Shown here piece by piece: positions 9,420-18,376 of a stretch of DNA of 64,000 nucleotides (position 1 is its first letter; each line of letters starts with the position of its first letter). The position numbers were made by a program, and so were the translations under genes. The DNA is taken from assembly GCA_001567505.1 (NCBI GenBank), contig LLEU01000018.1, positions 39,774 through 103,773 on the forward strand, given 5' to 3'. The notes under the pieces are model-generated. The model did not search any database, had not been told where the DNA came from, and saw nothing but the letters and a program-made list of their open reading frames with translations. This DNA is from Acidobacteria bacterium OLB17. GTDB lineage: Bacteria; Acidobacteriota; Blastocatellia; Pyrinomonadales; Pyrinomonadaceae.

Positions 9420-10367
9420 ATGTACACCGTTTCGGAAGAAATGGGTCTTGACTTCAACGACCTTCAACGAGATTTCAAGGGTTTGCTTGAAGCTACCGCA
9501 AACCTTCTCGAGCGAAAGTGGCCCCCAAAATATCAGGATATCGACTGCGGCAACGTCGTGTTTTACACACGCATGAGGCTCGTAATTAATACCTATGCGA
9601 GCATCATGTGGCTAACCGCAGACATACCGCATGATCCTCGCCGTAAACCGCTCGTACTATCCGCGTCGCCGCTCGTCCGCGTTTTATTTGAGGAGCTCGT
9701 CACCTTAATTTTCTTTTTCGATGATCTACCCGCGCGCCTTCCGTGGTATGTCGAGACGGGGTATAGCGAAACTGCCCGGGAATTAGAACACGCGAAAAAG
9801 CATCACGGGGACGATGACGGGTGGACGGACTATATAACTGACCTGAAGGTTTCCTTAACCAATCTCGAAAAAAAACTGAACTTGAGAGGTTCAGAGAAAG
9901 AAGGCCCAATTCGGAAAATTGATCGCTGGCCAAGCGTGGGCGATATGATAAAGATTGTTAAAAAACGCTCGCCGGATTCGCCAACCGTCGAGTTCATGAG
10001 TTATATCGAATCGTGGCTGTACCGAACGCTTTCCAATGATGCGCATCTGAGTTTTACAGGCCTAGTCCGTTTAGGTACCTTCTACGCGGAAAAAGAAATT
10101 GAAGCGGAATTAGGAAAGGATGAGGCGCAAAAACAACTCAAGAAAAGGTTCGAGGCGTATAGGATGGAGATCCTTTGGACAACGTTCACCCTCTTGCTTT
10201 CTATTGTTTCCGAGATCGAACTGCATTTTAACTTTAAACTTTCGGATCGCATTCAGCGGTTTTGGGAGATATTTGCCATTACCTCAGACCTCTCCAAACA
10301 GTTTTACGAGCGCCGATACAAATCGCTCCTCGCCGAATTGGCTGATGCAACAAAGAGTCAACCCTAG
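9420..10367 (+). CDS. Hypothetical protein, 315 residues, in repeat-flanked island
   Basis: A soluble helical protein from the ATG at 9420. Visible features are a mid-protein hydrophobic segment (VLFEELVTLIFFFDDLPARLPWY), a charged linker with acidic DDDGWTDY, a conserved-looking stretch YRTLSNDAHLSFTGLVRLG, and a C-terminal helix pair (FTLLLSIVSEIELHFNFKL). The motif NDAHLS in a helical context is reminiscent of uncharacterised families found near defence or mobile loci, but I cannot assign one. Base composition looks AT-richer than neighbouring core genes and both sides carry hairpin repeats, which suggests acquired DNA. The true start is uncertain because another open frame overlaps the first 150 bases. 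Confidence 0.6.
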   Translation: MYTVSEEMGLDFNDLQRDFKGLLEATANLLERKWPPKYQDIDCGNVVFYTRMRLVINTYASIMWLTADIPHDPRRKPLVLSASPLVRVLFEELVTLIFFFDDLPARLPWYVETGYSETARELEHAKKHHGDDDGWTDYITDLKVSLTNLEKKLNLRGSEKEGPIRKIDRWPSVGDMIKIVKKRSPDSPTVEFMSYIESWLYRTLSNDAHLSFTGLVRLGTFYAEKEIEAELGKDEAQKQLKKRFEAYRMEILWTTFTLLLSIVSEIELHFNFKLSDRIQRFWEIFAITSDLSKQFYERRYKSLLAELADATKSQP

Positions 10368-10377
10368 GCAGTTCCTC

Positions 10378-10755
10378 GCGGCTCTGCCGCTCTATTTGCG
10401 GTGAAGCTGTGCTTCACCGAGCAGGCGGCCACACCTCTTGGCGGCTACGCCGCCGCTGGATCAGGAGTAGCGACGGATCGGAAAGGCGGAGCCTTTCCGC
10501 AAATAGACGGGCGAAGCCCGAAGAATTGAGTAGCGATCATCGGAAAGGCGAAGCCTTTCCGCAAATAGACGGGCGAAGCCCGAAGAAACTAGATTCCGCA
10601 AAAGATGGGCGAATCTGACCCGGTCGCTATCGCTCCCGGTTCTGACTTGAGGCTATCGCCCTTGAGAATTCCATTCGATCTGGCGGCTCTGCCGCTCTAT
10701 TTGCGGTGCAGCTATGCTTCACCGGGCAGGCGGCTTCGCCGCCGTCTTCGGCGGT
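10378..10755. repeat. Hairpin repeat cluster 2
   Basis: Units occur in the order A (10378-10422), a GC hairpin, B (10489-10529), B (10551-10591), C (10604-10680) and A (10683-10727), followed by a further palindrome (GGCGGC-ttc-GCCGCC) at 10729-10744. This is the same order as the second half of cluster 1, with shared flanking words such as CCACACCTCTTGGCGGC. The last A unit has one stem mismatch (GGTGcAGC). The cluster sits between the 315-residue gene and the flavin reductase. Apparent short frames inside it are not genes. Confidence 0.85.
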
Positions 10756-10805
10756 ATTGCCGTGGGCTTGTTACAATGTAAGTAAACCACCAGGGAGGAG
10801 AGTTG

Positions 10806-11369
10806 ATGACATTACGGATCGGGATAGTTTCGGGCAGCACGAGGCCGGGGCGTTTGAATATGCAGGTGTGCGAATGGGTGTTCTCGCACGCCAAAGGCCG
10901 GGACGATGTGGAATACGAGATCGTTGATATTGCCGACCACGATCTTCCGATGCTGAATGAGACGTTCCCGCCGAGCCTCGGGCGTTACGAACACGAACAC
11001 ACGAAACGCTGGGCCGAGAAGGTCGCCTCGCTCGACGGATTCATCTTCGTGACGCCGGAATACAATCACAGCACGTCGGCGGCGCTCAAGAACGCGCTCG
11101 ATTTTGTTTACAAGGAATGGAACAACAAATCCGCCGGCTTCGTCAGCTACGGAAGCGCGCTTGGCGTGCGTGCGGTCGAACACCTAAGGGCGATGATGGC
11201 CGAACTGCAAATAGCCGACGTCCGACAGCAAGTGATGCTCTCGCTCTTCACGGATTTTGAGGCGATGTCGAAATTCGCCCCGGACGAAAGACACAAAAAG
11301 AGCCTCGCGACGCTTTTCGACCAAGTTGAAGCTTGGGCGCGTGCGTTAAAGGGCTTACGCGAAGGCTAG
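10806..11369 (+). CDS. NADPH-dependent FMN reductase family protein
   Basis: This 187-residue flavodoxin-fold protein begins LRIGIVSGSTRPGRL, the phosphate-binding loop of the NADPH-dependent FMN reductase family. It continues with FIFVTPEYNHSTSAALKNALDFVY, which is the conserved active-site region. Members reduce FMN, quinones, azo dyes or chromate using NAD(P)H, and the exact substrate cannot be told. The ATG at 10806 follows a GGAGGAGAG ribosome site; the overlapping TTG just before it is not needed. It stands alone after repeat cluster 2. Confidence 0.88.
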   Translation: MTLRIGIVSGSTRPGRLNMQVCEWVFSHAKGRDDVEYEIVDIADHDLPMLNETFPPSLGRYEHEHTKRWAEKVASLDGFIFVTPEYNHSTSAALKNALDFVYKEWNNKSAGFVSYGSALGVRAVEHLRAMMAELQIADVRQQVMLSLFTDFEAMSKFAPDERHKKSLATLFDQVEAWARALKGLREG

Positions 11370-11470
11370 GCTCACGAAAATATGCGGGAAATGGATCTTC
11401 CCTTACTTTTCCGCAGAATTTGGCGTATTATTTGCTTTGGCACCGGTCGCTCCCGCCCGAGGGGTTCTCG

Positions 11471-11887
11471 ATGAGATCTGATTCAAAACCATACGAACTG
11501 ATCCTTGAGCCGAGGGACAAATACCTTTACGCACGCGTAACTGCCGAGGCCATCGACCGCCACACCGCCAACGAATACCTGCAGCGAATTGCCGCTGTAT
11601 GCAAAGAACAACACTTCAACCGCGTTTTGATCGACCGTCGCATCCCAATGATGATGGCCGATTCCGACAACTACCTTTTGATAATGGATATGACGCGTTT
11701 CCTCGGTAAGCGAAGGATCGCGTTCGTGAATAAATACGAACAGATCGACGCGAAGATGGAATTGAGCGAGACGATCAGTCGGAATCGAAACGTCCCCTAC
11801 CGCGTCTTCCGAACAGAAGAGGATGCGGCCCGATGGCTCGAAGATGACGACGCCGCGATGGCCGACCTTCACACGAGCGAAGGCTAA
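11471..11887 (+). CDS. STAS/SpoIIAA-like domain protein, function unknown
   Basis: The 138-residue protein from the ATG at 11471 has alternating strands and helices: YELILEPRDKYLYARVTA, a helix, FNRVLIDRRI, a helix, RRIAFVNKYEQI and a final RVFRTEEDAARWLED. That final element, an F-x-T-x-E-x-A-x-x-W-L pattern, is typical of SpoIIAA-like (PF11964-type) small proteins. No signal or membrane segment is seen. Partners are unknown. Its stop overlaps the stop of the convergent CAP-domain gene. Confidence 0.6.
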   Translation: MRSDSKPYELILEPRDKYLYARVTAEAIDRHTANEYLQRIAAVCKEQHFNRVLIDRRIPMMMADSDNYLLIMDMTRFLGKRRIAFVNKYEQIDAKMELSETISRNRNVPYRVFRTEEDAARWLEDDDAAMADLHTSEG

Positions 11888-12483
11888 TACGCGGGGCCGC
11901 CCGTGTTTCCCGCCGGGGAATAATTGCAGACAACGAGAACGCGCCACTTCCCTTCGATACTGCGGTTAATGCCGCAGCCGACGAGCGTCGTCTTCCGCCA
12001 CATTATCTGCGAGTAGTGCGTGCAGACGGTGTCGGGTTTGCATTCGCCCGTCGCCGTGTCGTAGTTCGGTTTCTCGTCCAGCCAATCGGGGACGACCGAG
12101 GCGATCGGCTCGCTCGCATTGCTTGAAACAAAGAGATTCTCGCCGACATCCGGAGCGTCGCGGTGGCGGAAACGCCCGGCATTCGCCCACGTTTGAGCAA
12201 AGCTCGCAAGCCCGCAATCCCATTTCAAAGGAACGAGGCCGAGTGCGGCGCGTGCTTTGTTCTGATCCGCGAGGATCGCTTCTCGCTCATCAGCGGTGAG
12301 TTGGCTCTCGATCGAACATTTGTTCGGCGAAATGGAAGCAGGCGGCTTTTCTGTCCGCACGGCCACGGGCTTGCGGACATTCTTCCGACGCTTTTGCCCG
12401 AACGCTTCGTGTGCGGATGGCAGCAAAAGAGCAAGAAAGAAAAGAACGCCCGCGAGCGGACGGCAAAAAGAAAATGACCGCAT
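11884..12483 (-). CDS. Secreted CAP (SCP/PR-1) domain protein
   Basis: The 199-residue protein has a signal peptide (a long hydrophobic run VLFFLALLLPSAHEAFG), a basic linker, then a CAP domain. Signatures are ILADQNKARAALGLVPLKW, the CAP1-like HYSQIMWRKTTLVGCG and the C-terminal VVCNYSPAGN. Conserved His and Glu residues of the CAP cavity appear as FRHRDAPDVGENL. Bacterial CAP proteins are extracellular and their biochemical role is mostly unclear. Convergent with the gene at 11471. Confidence 0.85.
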   Translation of the reverse strand: MRSFSFCRPLAGVLFFLALLLPSAHEAFGQKRRKNVRKPVAVRTEKPPASISPNKCSIESQLTADEREAILADQNKARAALGLVPLKWDCGLASFAQTWANAGRFRHRDAPDVGENLFVSSNASEPIASVVPDWLDEKPNYDTATGECKPDTVCTHYSQIMWRKTTLVGCGINRSIEGKWRVLVVCNYSPAGNTGGPAY

Positions 12484-12613
12484 TTCAACAGCTCTCCAAA
12501 AAAAATCGCGGGATGTGGTTTTCTAAAGTTTAGCACGAACGGCCCGCGATCCCATCGCGAAGTTGGCTGTCCCGTACGAACGGTGTTATCGTGACGGGCT
12601 AGGTGGTGACTTT

Positions 12614-13084
12614 ATGGGACTTTTAGATCAGGCAGAAAAAACTGTGGAAGATCCGCCGCCGATCGACCCTAACGACAAGAGCCGATTGTTCCAGACGGTG
12701 AGTCGCAGCCCTTCGATCGGGCGGAAGTATCTTAAAGCGTTCCTTCCGATCGCGGGCTTGGTGGTCGCCGCGGGCATTGTGTTCTTTTACTGGTCGATTC
12801 CCGGTATCGGCGATACGATCCGGCCACGGCCCGAACTCGACCTCGCCGTCCGCTACCACTTGCTCGAAAAGCACGGCCGCGTTGCGACGGACATAACATT
12901 CTACAAATGCGACGGCTTCACCTGGGCGAAGGCGGACGTCGAGAAACGGCCGGACATTCCGAATCCTGTCCTGCAGCTCGGCTCGTACAAAGTAAAGGCC
13001 GTGCCCGACGGCCCGAAGTCCTGGACGATGACCTCAAAGCCGATCGAAAAAGGCGAGAACCCGACGCCTTGCAGTGATGTTTAG
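12614..13084 (+). CDS. Single-pass membrane protein, function unknown
   Basis: The 156-residue protein from the ATG at 12614 has a soluble N-terminus (LLDQAEKTVEDPPPIDPNDKS), one transmembrane helix at about residues 43-60 (FLPIAGLVVAAGIVFFYW) and an extracytoplasmic domain of about 95 residues with two Cys. No family is recognised. A GGTGGTGA sequence lies just upstream as a possible ribosome site. It converges with the GlsB-type gene, with overlapping stop codons. Confidence 0.6.
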   Translation: MGLLDQAEKTVEDPPPIDPNDKSRLFQTVSRSPSIGRKYLKAFLPIAGLVVAAGIVFFYWSIPGIGDTIRPRPELDLAVRYHLLEKHGRVATDITFYKCDGFTWAKADVEKRPDIPNPVLQLGSYKVKAVPDGPKSWTMTSKPIEKGENPTPCSDV

Positions 13085-13350
13085 GGCAGCTTCGTGCTCT
13101 TGGTGCCAAAGATCATACGCACGATGACGAGCAGTATGATCGCACCGAGAATCGACATTATCCACCCTGCGGTATAGTTCTCGCCGGCCCAAAGCGACCG
13201 CGCGATGAAGCCGCCGATAACCGAACCGACGATGCCAAGCAAGGCGGTCAGGATCCAGCCGACGACGCCGTCAGGGAAAGCTTCCTTGCCGGGCATAATG
13301 AGCCGAGCGATGACTCCGACGATCAATCCGCCAATGATCTCTCCGATCAT
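13081..13350 (-). CDS. GlsB/YeaQ/YmgE family small membrane protein
   Basis: The 89-residue protein has three hydrophobic segments and glycine-rich helices typical of the transglycosylase-associated (YeaQ/YmgE) family: MIGEIIGGLIVGVIARLIMPGK, GVVGWILTALLGIVGSVIGGF and WIMSILGAIILLVIVRM. The family is linked to stress response in other bacteria; the molecular function is not settled. A GGAGGAGTG site precedes the ATG at 13350. Confidence 0.85.
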   Translation of the reverse strand: MIGEIIGGLIVGVIARLIMPGKEAFPDGVVGWILTALLGIVGSVIGGFIARSLWAGENYTAGWIMSILGAIILLVIVRMIFGTKSTKLP

Positions 13351-13372
13351 AGTTCACTCCTCCGTTCAGGCA

Positions 13373-14710
13373 TTACGCTTCGCGTATCCATTTCCAAACT
13401 TCGGGAAGCGTCGCACGTTTTCCGTACATCAGCATCCCGACACGATAAACCCTTGCACACAGCCACACCATACCACAGATCGCGACCGCGTTGATAAGGA
13501 TCGAAAGGCCGATCTGCCAGAATGGCGGCGTCTCGGCGAGTATGCGGACGGGCATCGTGATCGGTGCCCAGAACGGTGCGATCGAGACCCAGAAGGAGAG
13601 CGGCGAGCTCGGGTCGCGGATCACCGCAAAGCTGAAATAAAAGCCGATGAGCATCAGCATTATCGGCGGGAAAGCGAACTGGCCGCCTTCCTGCACGGTC
13701 GTCACCATCGAACCGATCAGGGCGAAGATCGACGCGAAAAGGAAGTATCCGAGCAGGAAGAAAAGAAGGAAATAGAAGACCATCAGCGGCGTGATGTGCG
13801 GCGCACCGGCAAGGAACGGCGCAAGATCGACCTGCAGCATCAGAAATCCGACAAGCAGGGCGAGTGACGTGATCCAGATGCCGAGCTGCGTCAGGCCCGC
13901 GAGCCCGACGCCGACGAGTTTGCCGAGCATCAGCTCGAACGGCCTCGCGCTCGAGAACAGGATCTCGGCGATCCGCGTCTCTTTCTCCTCGACGACCGCA
14001 CCAAGGATCACTTGTCCGTAGATCGTAAGTGAGAGGTAGATCATCAGGCCGATGATGAACGAAGCCGCGAGCAACGCATCGGAATTCTTCTCGCGGCCAT
14101 GCTCGTCGATCGCCTTCGTCTCGATGTCGGCCTTTTCGTTTATATGGCGGAGCGTGTTTTCGGTGATGTTCGCTTCGGTAAGTTTCTCCGAGCGGACGGC
14201 GTCGTTGACCGCGTCCTCGAGCATCGCATTCGCGGCGAAGTCGCCAGCTTTCCGTGAGCGGAACTCGAACTTGCCGCCCATTTGCGACGGGACCATCAAA
14301 TAGGCGTCGATCTCCTTTTCGGCCGCCATCGAGTTCAGCTCGGCACGCACTTCGTCGTCGGGTTTGCCCTTCGCATCGTAAGGCACGAACACAAAGCCGG
14401 CCGTCACGCTCTCGAGCGAATTGGCGGACTTCGGTGCCGCCGTCGGTTCAAAGGACGTGTTCTTTAAGGCTTCGGCCTGCTTCTCGGCGATCTTCTCGGG
14501 CGAGAGGTTGCTTCGGATGCGCGGGCCGAGCTTGCCTTCGCGATCGACGATGACGATCCGCACAGGTTCGCCCTTGATCGAGAAGATGACCGCCGGGACG
14601 ACCGCAAAACCCGCACCGAGCAACGGGAAAAGAAGCGTGCCGATAAGGAACGACCATTTGAGCACGACCTTTCGATATTCGTGTTTTACGATGGCAAGGA
14701 ATTTCCTCAT
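13373..14710 (-). CDS. ABC transporter permease (NatB-like)
   Basis: The 445-residue protein has the ABC-2 type layout: an N-terminal helix after MRKFLAIVKHEYRKVVLKWSF, a periplasmic domain of about 170 residues, then five or six transmembrane helices beginning at LLAASFIIGLMIYLSLTIYG and including the VVEEKETRIAEILFSSARPFELMLGKLVG segment typical of NatB permeases. It partners with the ATPase whose gene ends in an ATGA overlap with its start, so translation is coupled. NatAB exports sodium in Bacillus, but the family also includes exporters of unknown cargo. Confidence 0.88.
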   Translation of the reverse strand: MRKFLAIVKHEYRKVVLKWSFLIGTLLFPLLGAGFAVVPAVIFSIKGEPVRIVIVDREGKLGPRIRSNLSPEKIAEKQAEALKNTSFEPTAAPKSANSLESVTAGFVFVPYDAKGKPDDEVRAELNSMAAEKEIDAYLMVPSQMGGKFEFRSRKAGDFAANAMLEDAVNDAVRSEKLTEANITENTLRHINEKADIETKAIDEHGREKNSDALLAASFIIGLMIYLSLTIYGQVILGAVVEEKETRIAEILFSSARPFELMLGKLVGVGLAGLTQLGIWITSLALLVGFLMLQVDLAPFLAGAPHITPLMVFYFLLFFLLGYFLFASIFALIGSMVTTVQEGGQFAFPPIMLMLIGFYFSFAVIRDPSSPLSFWVSIAPFWAPITMPVRILAETPPFWQIGLSILINAVAICGMVWLCARVYRVGMLMYGKRATLPEVWKWIREA

Positions 14711-15621
14711 TTCGTGCCTCCGATCTGTTCGATAAAGATGTCGTTCAAGGTCGGCTCGACGTATTCGAACTTCGTGACCTTTGCTCCGGCCGCAACAAGC
14801 TGTTTAAGAAGTTCCTGCGGGTCGGCGTCGGCTTTAAGATCGAGTATCTGCTCGTCCGCTTTTTCCGTGACGCTGACAACTCCCGGAAACTCGGCCGGAA
14901 GCGTCGAGCCGCCTTCGACGCGTATCGCGATGCGGTTGCGTCCGTAACTTTCCTTCACTTCGCGAAGGCTGCCGGCGACGACCTTTCGTCCCTTGTTGAT
15001 AAGAAGTATGTCGTGGCAGAGGCGTTCGGCCGTTTCCATCAGGTGCGTCGAGAAGATCACGGTCTTGTTGCTCTCGCGAAATTCCGAGAGGACGCCGATC
15101 ATAAATTCGACGTTCACAGGATCGAAGCCCGAGAACGGTTCGTCGAGGATCAGAAGATCGGGGTCGTGCAGTACGGTCGAGATGAATTGCACCTTCTGCT
15201 GCATTCCTTTTGAGAGGTCGGTCGTCTTCTTGTTCTTCCACTCGGAAAGCTGCATACGATCGAGCCAGCGGTCGATGCGTTTGTCGGCCTCTTTCCGCGA
15301 GACGTTCTTGAGGGCGGCAAAGTAGCGAAGCTGATCGACGACCTTCGTCTTCTTGTAAAGGCCTCGCTCTTCGGGAAGATAACCGATGTGGTCCTGCGTC
15401 ATTCCGTTTATGCGTCGGCCGAAAAGCTCGATCGTACCGGTATCAGGGACCGTGATGCCGACGATCATTCGGATAGTGGTCGTCTTGCCCGCACCGTTCG
15501 GCCCGAGGAAGCCGAATATTCGGCCCGGACGAACGTTGAACGAAAGGCCATCGACCGCGCAGAAATCGCCGAATGACTTCGTGACCGCGTCAACTCGCAG
15601 GGTTGCTTCGCTTTGCTCCAT
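14707..15621 (-). CDS. ABC transporter ATP-binding protein (NatA-like)
   Basis: The 304-residue ATPase carries Walker A GPNGAGKTTT, the Q-loop followed by YLPEERGLYKKTKV, the signature DLSKGMQQKVQF (LSKGM in place of LSGGQ, usual for this subgroup), Walker B LLILDEPFSGFDP and the switch His in IFSTHLM. The last 80 residues form the extra domain common in NatA-type ATPases. It is the first gene of a two-gene operon with the permease at 13373. Confidence 0.92.
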   Translation of the reverse strand: MEQSEATLRVDAVTKSFGDFCAVDGLSFNVRPGRIFGFLGPNGAGKTTTIRMIVGITVPDTGTIELFGRRINGMTQDHIGYLPEERGLYKKTKVVDQLRYFAALKNVSRKEADKRIDRWLDRMQLSEWKNKKTTDLSKGMQQKVQFISTVLHDPDLLILDEPFSGFDPVNVEFMIGVLSEFRESNKTVIFSTHLMETAERLCHDILLINKGRKVVAGSLREVKESYGRNRIAIRVEGGSTLPAEFPGVVSVTEKADEQILDLKADADPQELLKQLVAAGAKVTKFEYVEPTLNDIFIEQIGGTK

Positions 15622-15643
15622 AGACTTATGTTATCTACGTTTA

Positions 15644-15673
15644 TTGTCGCAATTCGTTCCGAAAAACTATAAT
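15644..15673 (+). promoter_or_regulatory. Candidate sigma70 promoter of corA
   Basis: TTGTCG at 15644-15649 and a perfect TATAAT at 15668-15673 are 18 bases apart, 38 bases upstream of the corA ATG. Confidence 0.65.
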
Positions 15674-15711
15674 AGGTCGAACGGCCGATCCGCGACCTTA
15701 TCGAATAAAAG

Positions 15712-16762
15712 ATGCAGATTTTTGTACTCAGAAACGGCGGCGAATGCGTCGAAGTGAACTTCACGCGAAAGGAGCTTCCCGACCTTCTTGCCGACCCGAA
15801 GAACGTCATTTGGGTGGACCTTCACGGCGAAACGCCCGAGCAGGTCGAGGAGGCAAAAGAGGTCCTAGAGAATGTTTTTAAGTTCCATTACCTGACGATC
15901 GAAGATTGCATCGAAACGCGCAACCAGCCGAAGGTCGAGGCGTTTCCCGATTATCTCTACTTCATCGTTCACGGGATACGCCCGGGCGAGACCGGCGCAA
16001 CGAACTTCTCGACAAAAGAACTCGACGGCTACCTCGGTTCGAATTTCGTCGTCACCTATCACGCCGAACGCTTTCGGAGCATCAAGACCGTAAAGCAAAA
16101 GGTGCTGAGCAGCCCGTTCACATTCAGTCGCGGCGCCGCTTACGTGCTCCACAACATCCTTGACGAACTCGTCGATCTCTATATGCCGGTCGTGGATTCA
16201 TACGACGATACGATCCACGAGATGAGCGAGCGTGTGCTTGAGATGAAACGCGGGCAGAACGAAATGCTGCTGGAGATAATGTCGCTTCGTCGGAGCGTCG
16301 TGCGGCTTCGCAGGATCTCGGGCCGACAGCTCGAAGCTCTCTATCGGCTCTCGCACGGCGAATTTCCGCAGATTCCCGAGCAGATACTGCCGTTCTATCG
16401 CGACGTTCACGATCATCTCGTGCGGATCACCGACCTCGCCGAGAATTATCGCGACCTCGTGTCGAGCCTCTTCGAGATACACTTCTCCGTCATCTCGACA
16501 CGCACGAACGACGTAATGAAAAACGCTCGCCGTCGTCTCCGCGATCATTCTGCCGCTCAGTCTCGTCGCAGGCATCTACGGGATGAACTTCGACTTTATG
16601 CCGGAGCTCAAGACGCGTTACGGCTACTTTGCAACGCTCATCGGTATGGCGCTCCTCGCGATCGGGTTAGTGCTGTACTTCTGGAAGATCGGCTGGATAT
16701 TTCAGAAAGACTACGAACCGCCTCGCGAAGAATCCCTCAAAACGGAAAACGTCGAAGACTAA
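15712..16762 (+). CDS. corA: CorA family Mg2+/Co2+ transporter (one extra A in the run 16519-16523)
   Basis: CorA forms a pentameric inner-membrane channel for Mg2+ and Co2+. The long soluble domain is intact (IEDCIETRNQPKVEAFPDYLYFI, and FEIHFSVISTRTNDVMK before the first membrane helix). The uninterrupted frame then runs into unrelated residues. Removing one A from the five-A run at 16519-16523 restores TLAVVSAIILPLSLVAGIYG, the GMN motif with the MPEL loop, and the second helix LLAIGLVLYFWKIGWIF, ending at the TAA at 16760-16762. The restored protein has 349 residues, normal for the family. Without the correction it would lack both membrane helices. Confidence 0.92.
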
Positions 16763-16780
16763 CGTCGCAGCCTCCAACCT

Positions 16781-17233
16781 GTCAGAACCGGGAGCGATAG
16801 CGACTGGGCTCTTTGCGGGGTCCGGCTTGGCGAGTTCCATTCGACCTTGCGGCTCTGCCGCTCTATTTGCGGTGAAGCTCTGCTTCACCAAGTTGCCTTC
16901 GATTCCCCTTCTTGCGGCTTTGCCGCTCTATTTGCGGTGAAGCTATGCTTCACCGAGCGGGTGTTGAAACTCTTCGCGGCTCTGCCGCCGGCGGCGAAGC
17001 CGCAACATATGTTGGCCATCGTTAACGGAAAAGCGGAGCTTTCCCGCAAATAGACGGGCGGAGCCCAACAAATAGACGGGCGGAGCCCAAAGAGCTAAGT
17101 TCAGCAAAAGATGGGCGAATCTGACCCGGTCGCTATCGCTCCCGGTTCTGACTTGGGGCGGAGCCCAAGGAGCTAAGTTCAGCAAATAGATGGGCGAATC
17201 TGACCCGGTCGCTATCGCTCCCGGTTCTGACTT
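16781..17233. repeat. Hairpin repeat cluster 3
   Basis: This gene-free stretch between corA and pgpA holds an inverted C fragment (16781-16804), A units (16849-16892 and 16914-16958), a GC hairpin region, a B unit (17029-17064), a partial B linker (17068-17090) and two C units (17110-17154 and 17190-17232). The inverted C fragment is the reverse complement of GTCGCTATCGCTCCCGGTTC in the other C units. The last C unit runs into the stop codon of pgpA. Apparent frames crossing this region are made of repeat sequence. Confidence 0.85.
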
Positions 17234-17786
17234 AAACGATCACAGTTTGCAGGATGGCGAGGAGGATGCCTGCGTAAACGCCGGCGACGAGGTCGTCGGC
17301 GCAGATACCGAGGCCGCCTTTTAAGTTTTGCAGGTCGTTAATGGGGTAAGGCTTCCATATGTCGAAGAGCCGAAAGAGGAGAAAGCCCGCGAGCAGCATT
17401 TGCCACGAGAGCGTGAAGCCGACGAACGCGTATGTAACAAGCTGGCCCATCACTTCGTCAACGACCGCCTCGGAGGCGTCTTCGTCGCCCAAAAGGCCGA
17501 TCGCTCTCGAACTCGCGGCGATCCCGAAGATACAGAACGCGAACAGCGCGACCGCATTGATCGTAAAGATCACGCCGGCGGCCGCGGCTTCAGAAAGTCC
17601 GTCGGAACGGAGATGCGCGGCAAACTTCGGCTCGGCCAAAGCAAAAATGATGTAGATCGCGACGCCGACGGCGGAACCATACGTGCCGGTCGGCCCGGGC
17701 AGATAACCTACGCCGAAGGTCGTAAGCGCAAGCGACACACGATCCTTCCAGCTGCTGATCTCTCGTTTCTCGACAGGACGCTTCAT
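17232..17786 (-). CDS. pgpA: Phosphatidylglycerophosphatase A
   Basis: PgpA removes phosphate from phosphatidylglycerophosphate to give phosphatidylglycerol at the inner membrane. The 184-residue protein shows GVGYLPGPTGTYGSAVGV at residues 25-42 and FRLFDIWKPYPINDLQNLKGGLGICADDLVAGVYAG near the C-terminus, both hallmark PgpA blocks with acidic metal-binding residues, plus four hydrophobic segments. Its start overlaps the stop of cobO by one base. Confidence 0.9.
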   Translation of the reverse strand: MKRPVEKREISSWKDRVSLALTTFGVGYLPGPTGTYGSAVGVAIYIIFALAEPKFAAHLRSDGLSEAAAAGVIFTINAVALFAFCIFGIAASSRAIGLLGDEDASEAVVDEVMGQLVTYAFVGFTLSWQMLLAGFLLFRLFDIWKPYPINDLQNLKGGLGICADDLVAGVYAGILLAILQTVIV

Positions 17787-18376
17787 TAGAATTCGATCCC
17801 CTGCTGTGCATAGATGCCGATGTGAAAAGGATGCTTGATCTCGCGCATCTCGGTGACGAGTTCGGCGGCCTCGATGACCTTTTCAAGCTTGTTATCGACG
17901 TTGCGTCCCGTGAGTATCAGGTGGAGATGCGGCTGAGCGGCACGCACGGCGGCGATCTCCGCAAGGATCTTCTCGACATCGAGGAACTCGTAACTGAGCA
18001 CGTAAAGCAGTTCGTCGAAAACAAGCAGTTCGTATTCGCCGCTCCGCATCTTCTCGACGCAGAGAGCCCAGGTCTCTTCGCTCGTGCGGATGTCCTGCGC
18101 CTTGTCCTTTGTGTCCCAAGTGAACCCGTCGCCCATCGTATGCACTTCGATGCCCAGCTTTTCGAAGGATTCATGCTCGCCGTAGCGGTCGTGCTTCGAC
18201 TTCATGAACTGGATCATACAACACCTCAGCCCGCGGCCCGCCGCACGCACCATCGTCCCGATCGCCGCCGTCGTCTTGCCCTTACCGTCGCCGGTATTCA
18301 GCATCAACAGGCCCTTCGTCTTCTCGCGATAATCCGCGCGACGCCACTTGTAACGTTTTTCTTTGATCTCAGCCAT
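17786..18376 (-). CDS. cobO: Cob(I)yrinic acid a,c-diamide adenosyltransferase
   Basis: CobO/BtuR adenosylates corrinoids using ATP. The 196-residue protein has the P-loop LNTGDGKGKTTAAIGTMVRA, followed by CCMIQFMKSKHDRYGEHESF, the Walker B-like LLVFDELLYVLSYEF, and LILTGRNV, all standard for the family. No other cobalamin genes are nearby, so it may serve salvage of incomplete corrinoids. It overlaps the flippase gene upstream by eight bases and pgpA downstream by one base. Confidence 0.93.
   Translation of the reverse strand: MAEIKEKRYKWRRADYREKTKGLLMLNTGDGKGKTTAAIGTMVRAAGRGLRCCMIQFMKSKHDRYGEHESFEKLGIEVHTMGDGFTWDTKDKAQDIRTSEETWALCVEKMRSGEYELLVFDELLYVLSYEFLDVEKILAEIAAVRAAQPHLHLILTGRNVDNKLEKVIEAAELVTEMREIKHPFHIGIYAQQGIEF

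Noticed and set aside
10409..10927. Open frames in repeat cluster 2
   Set aside because: They consist largely of A, B and C modules and run out of frame into the flavin reductase gene.
16667..17185. Open frames across repeat cluster 3 and the end of corA
   Set aside because: They arise from repeat modules plus the shifted end of corA.
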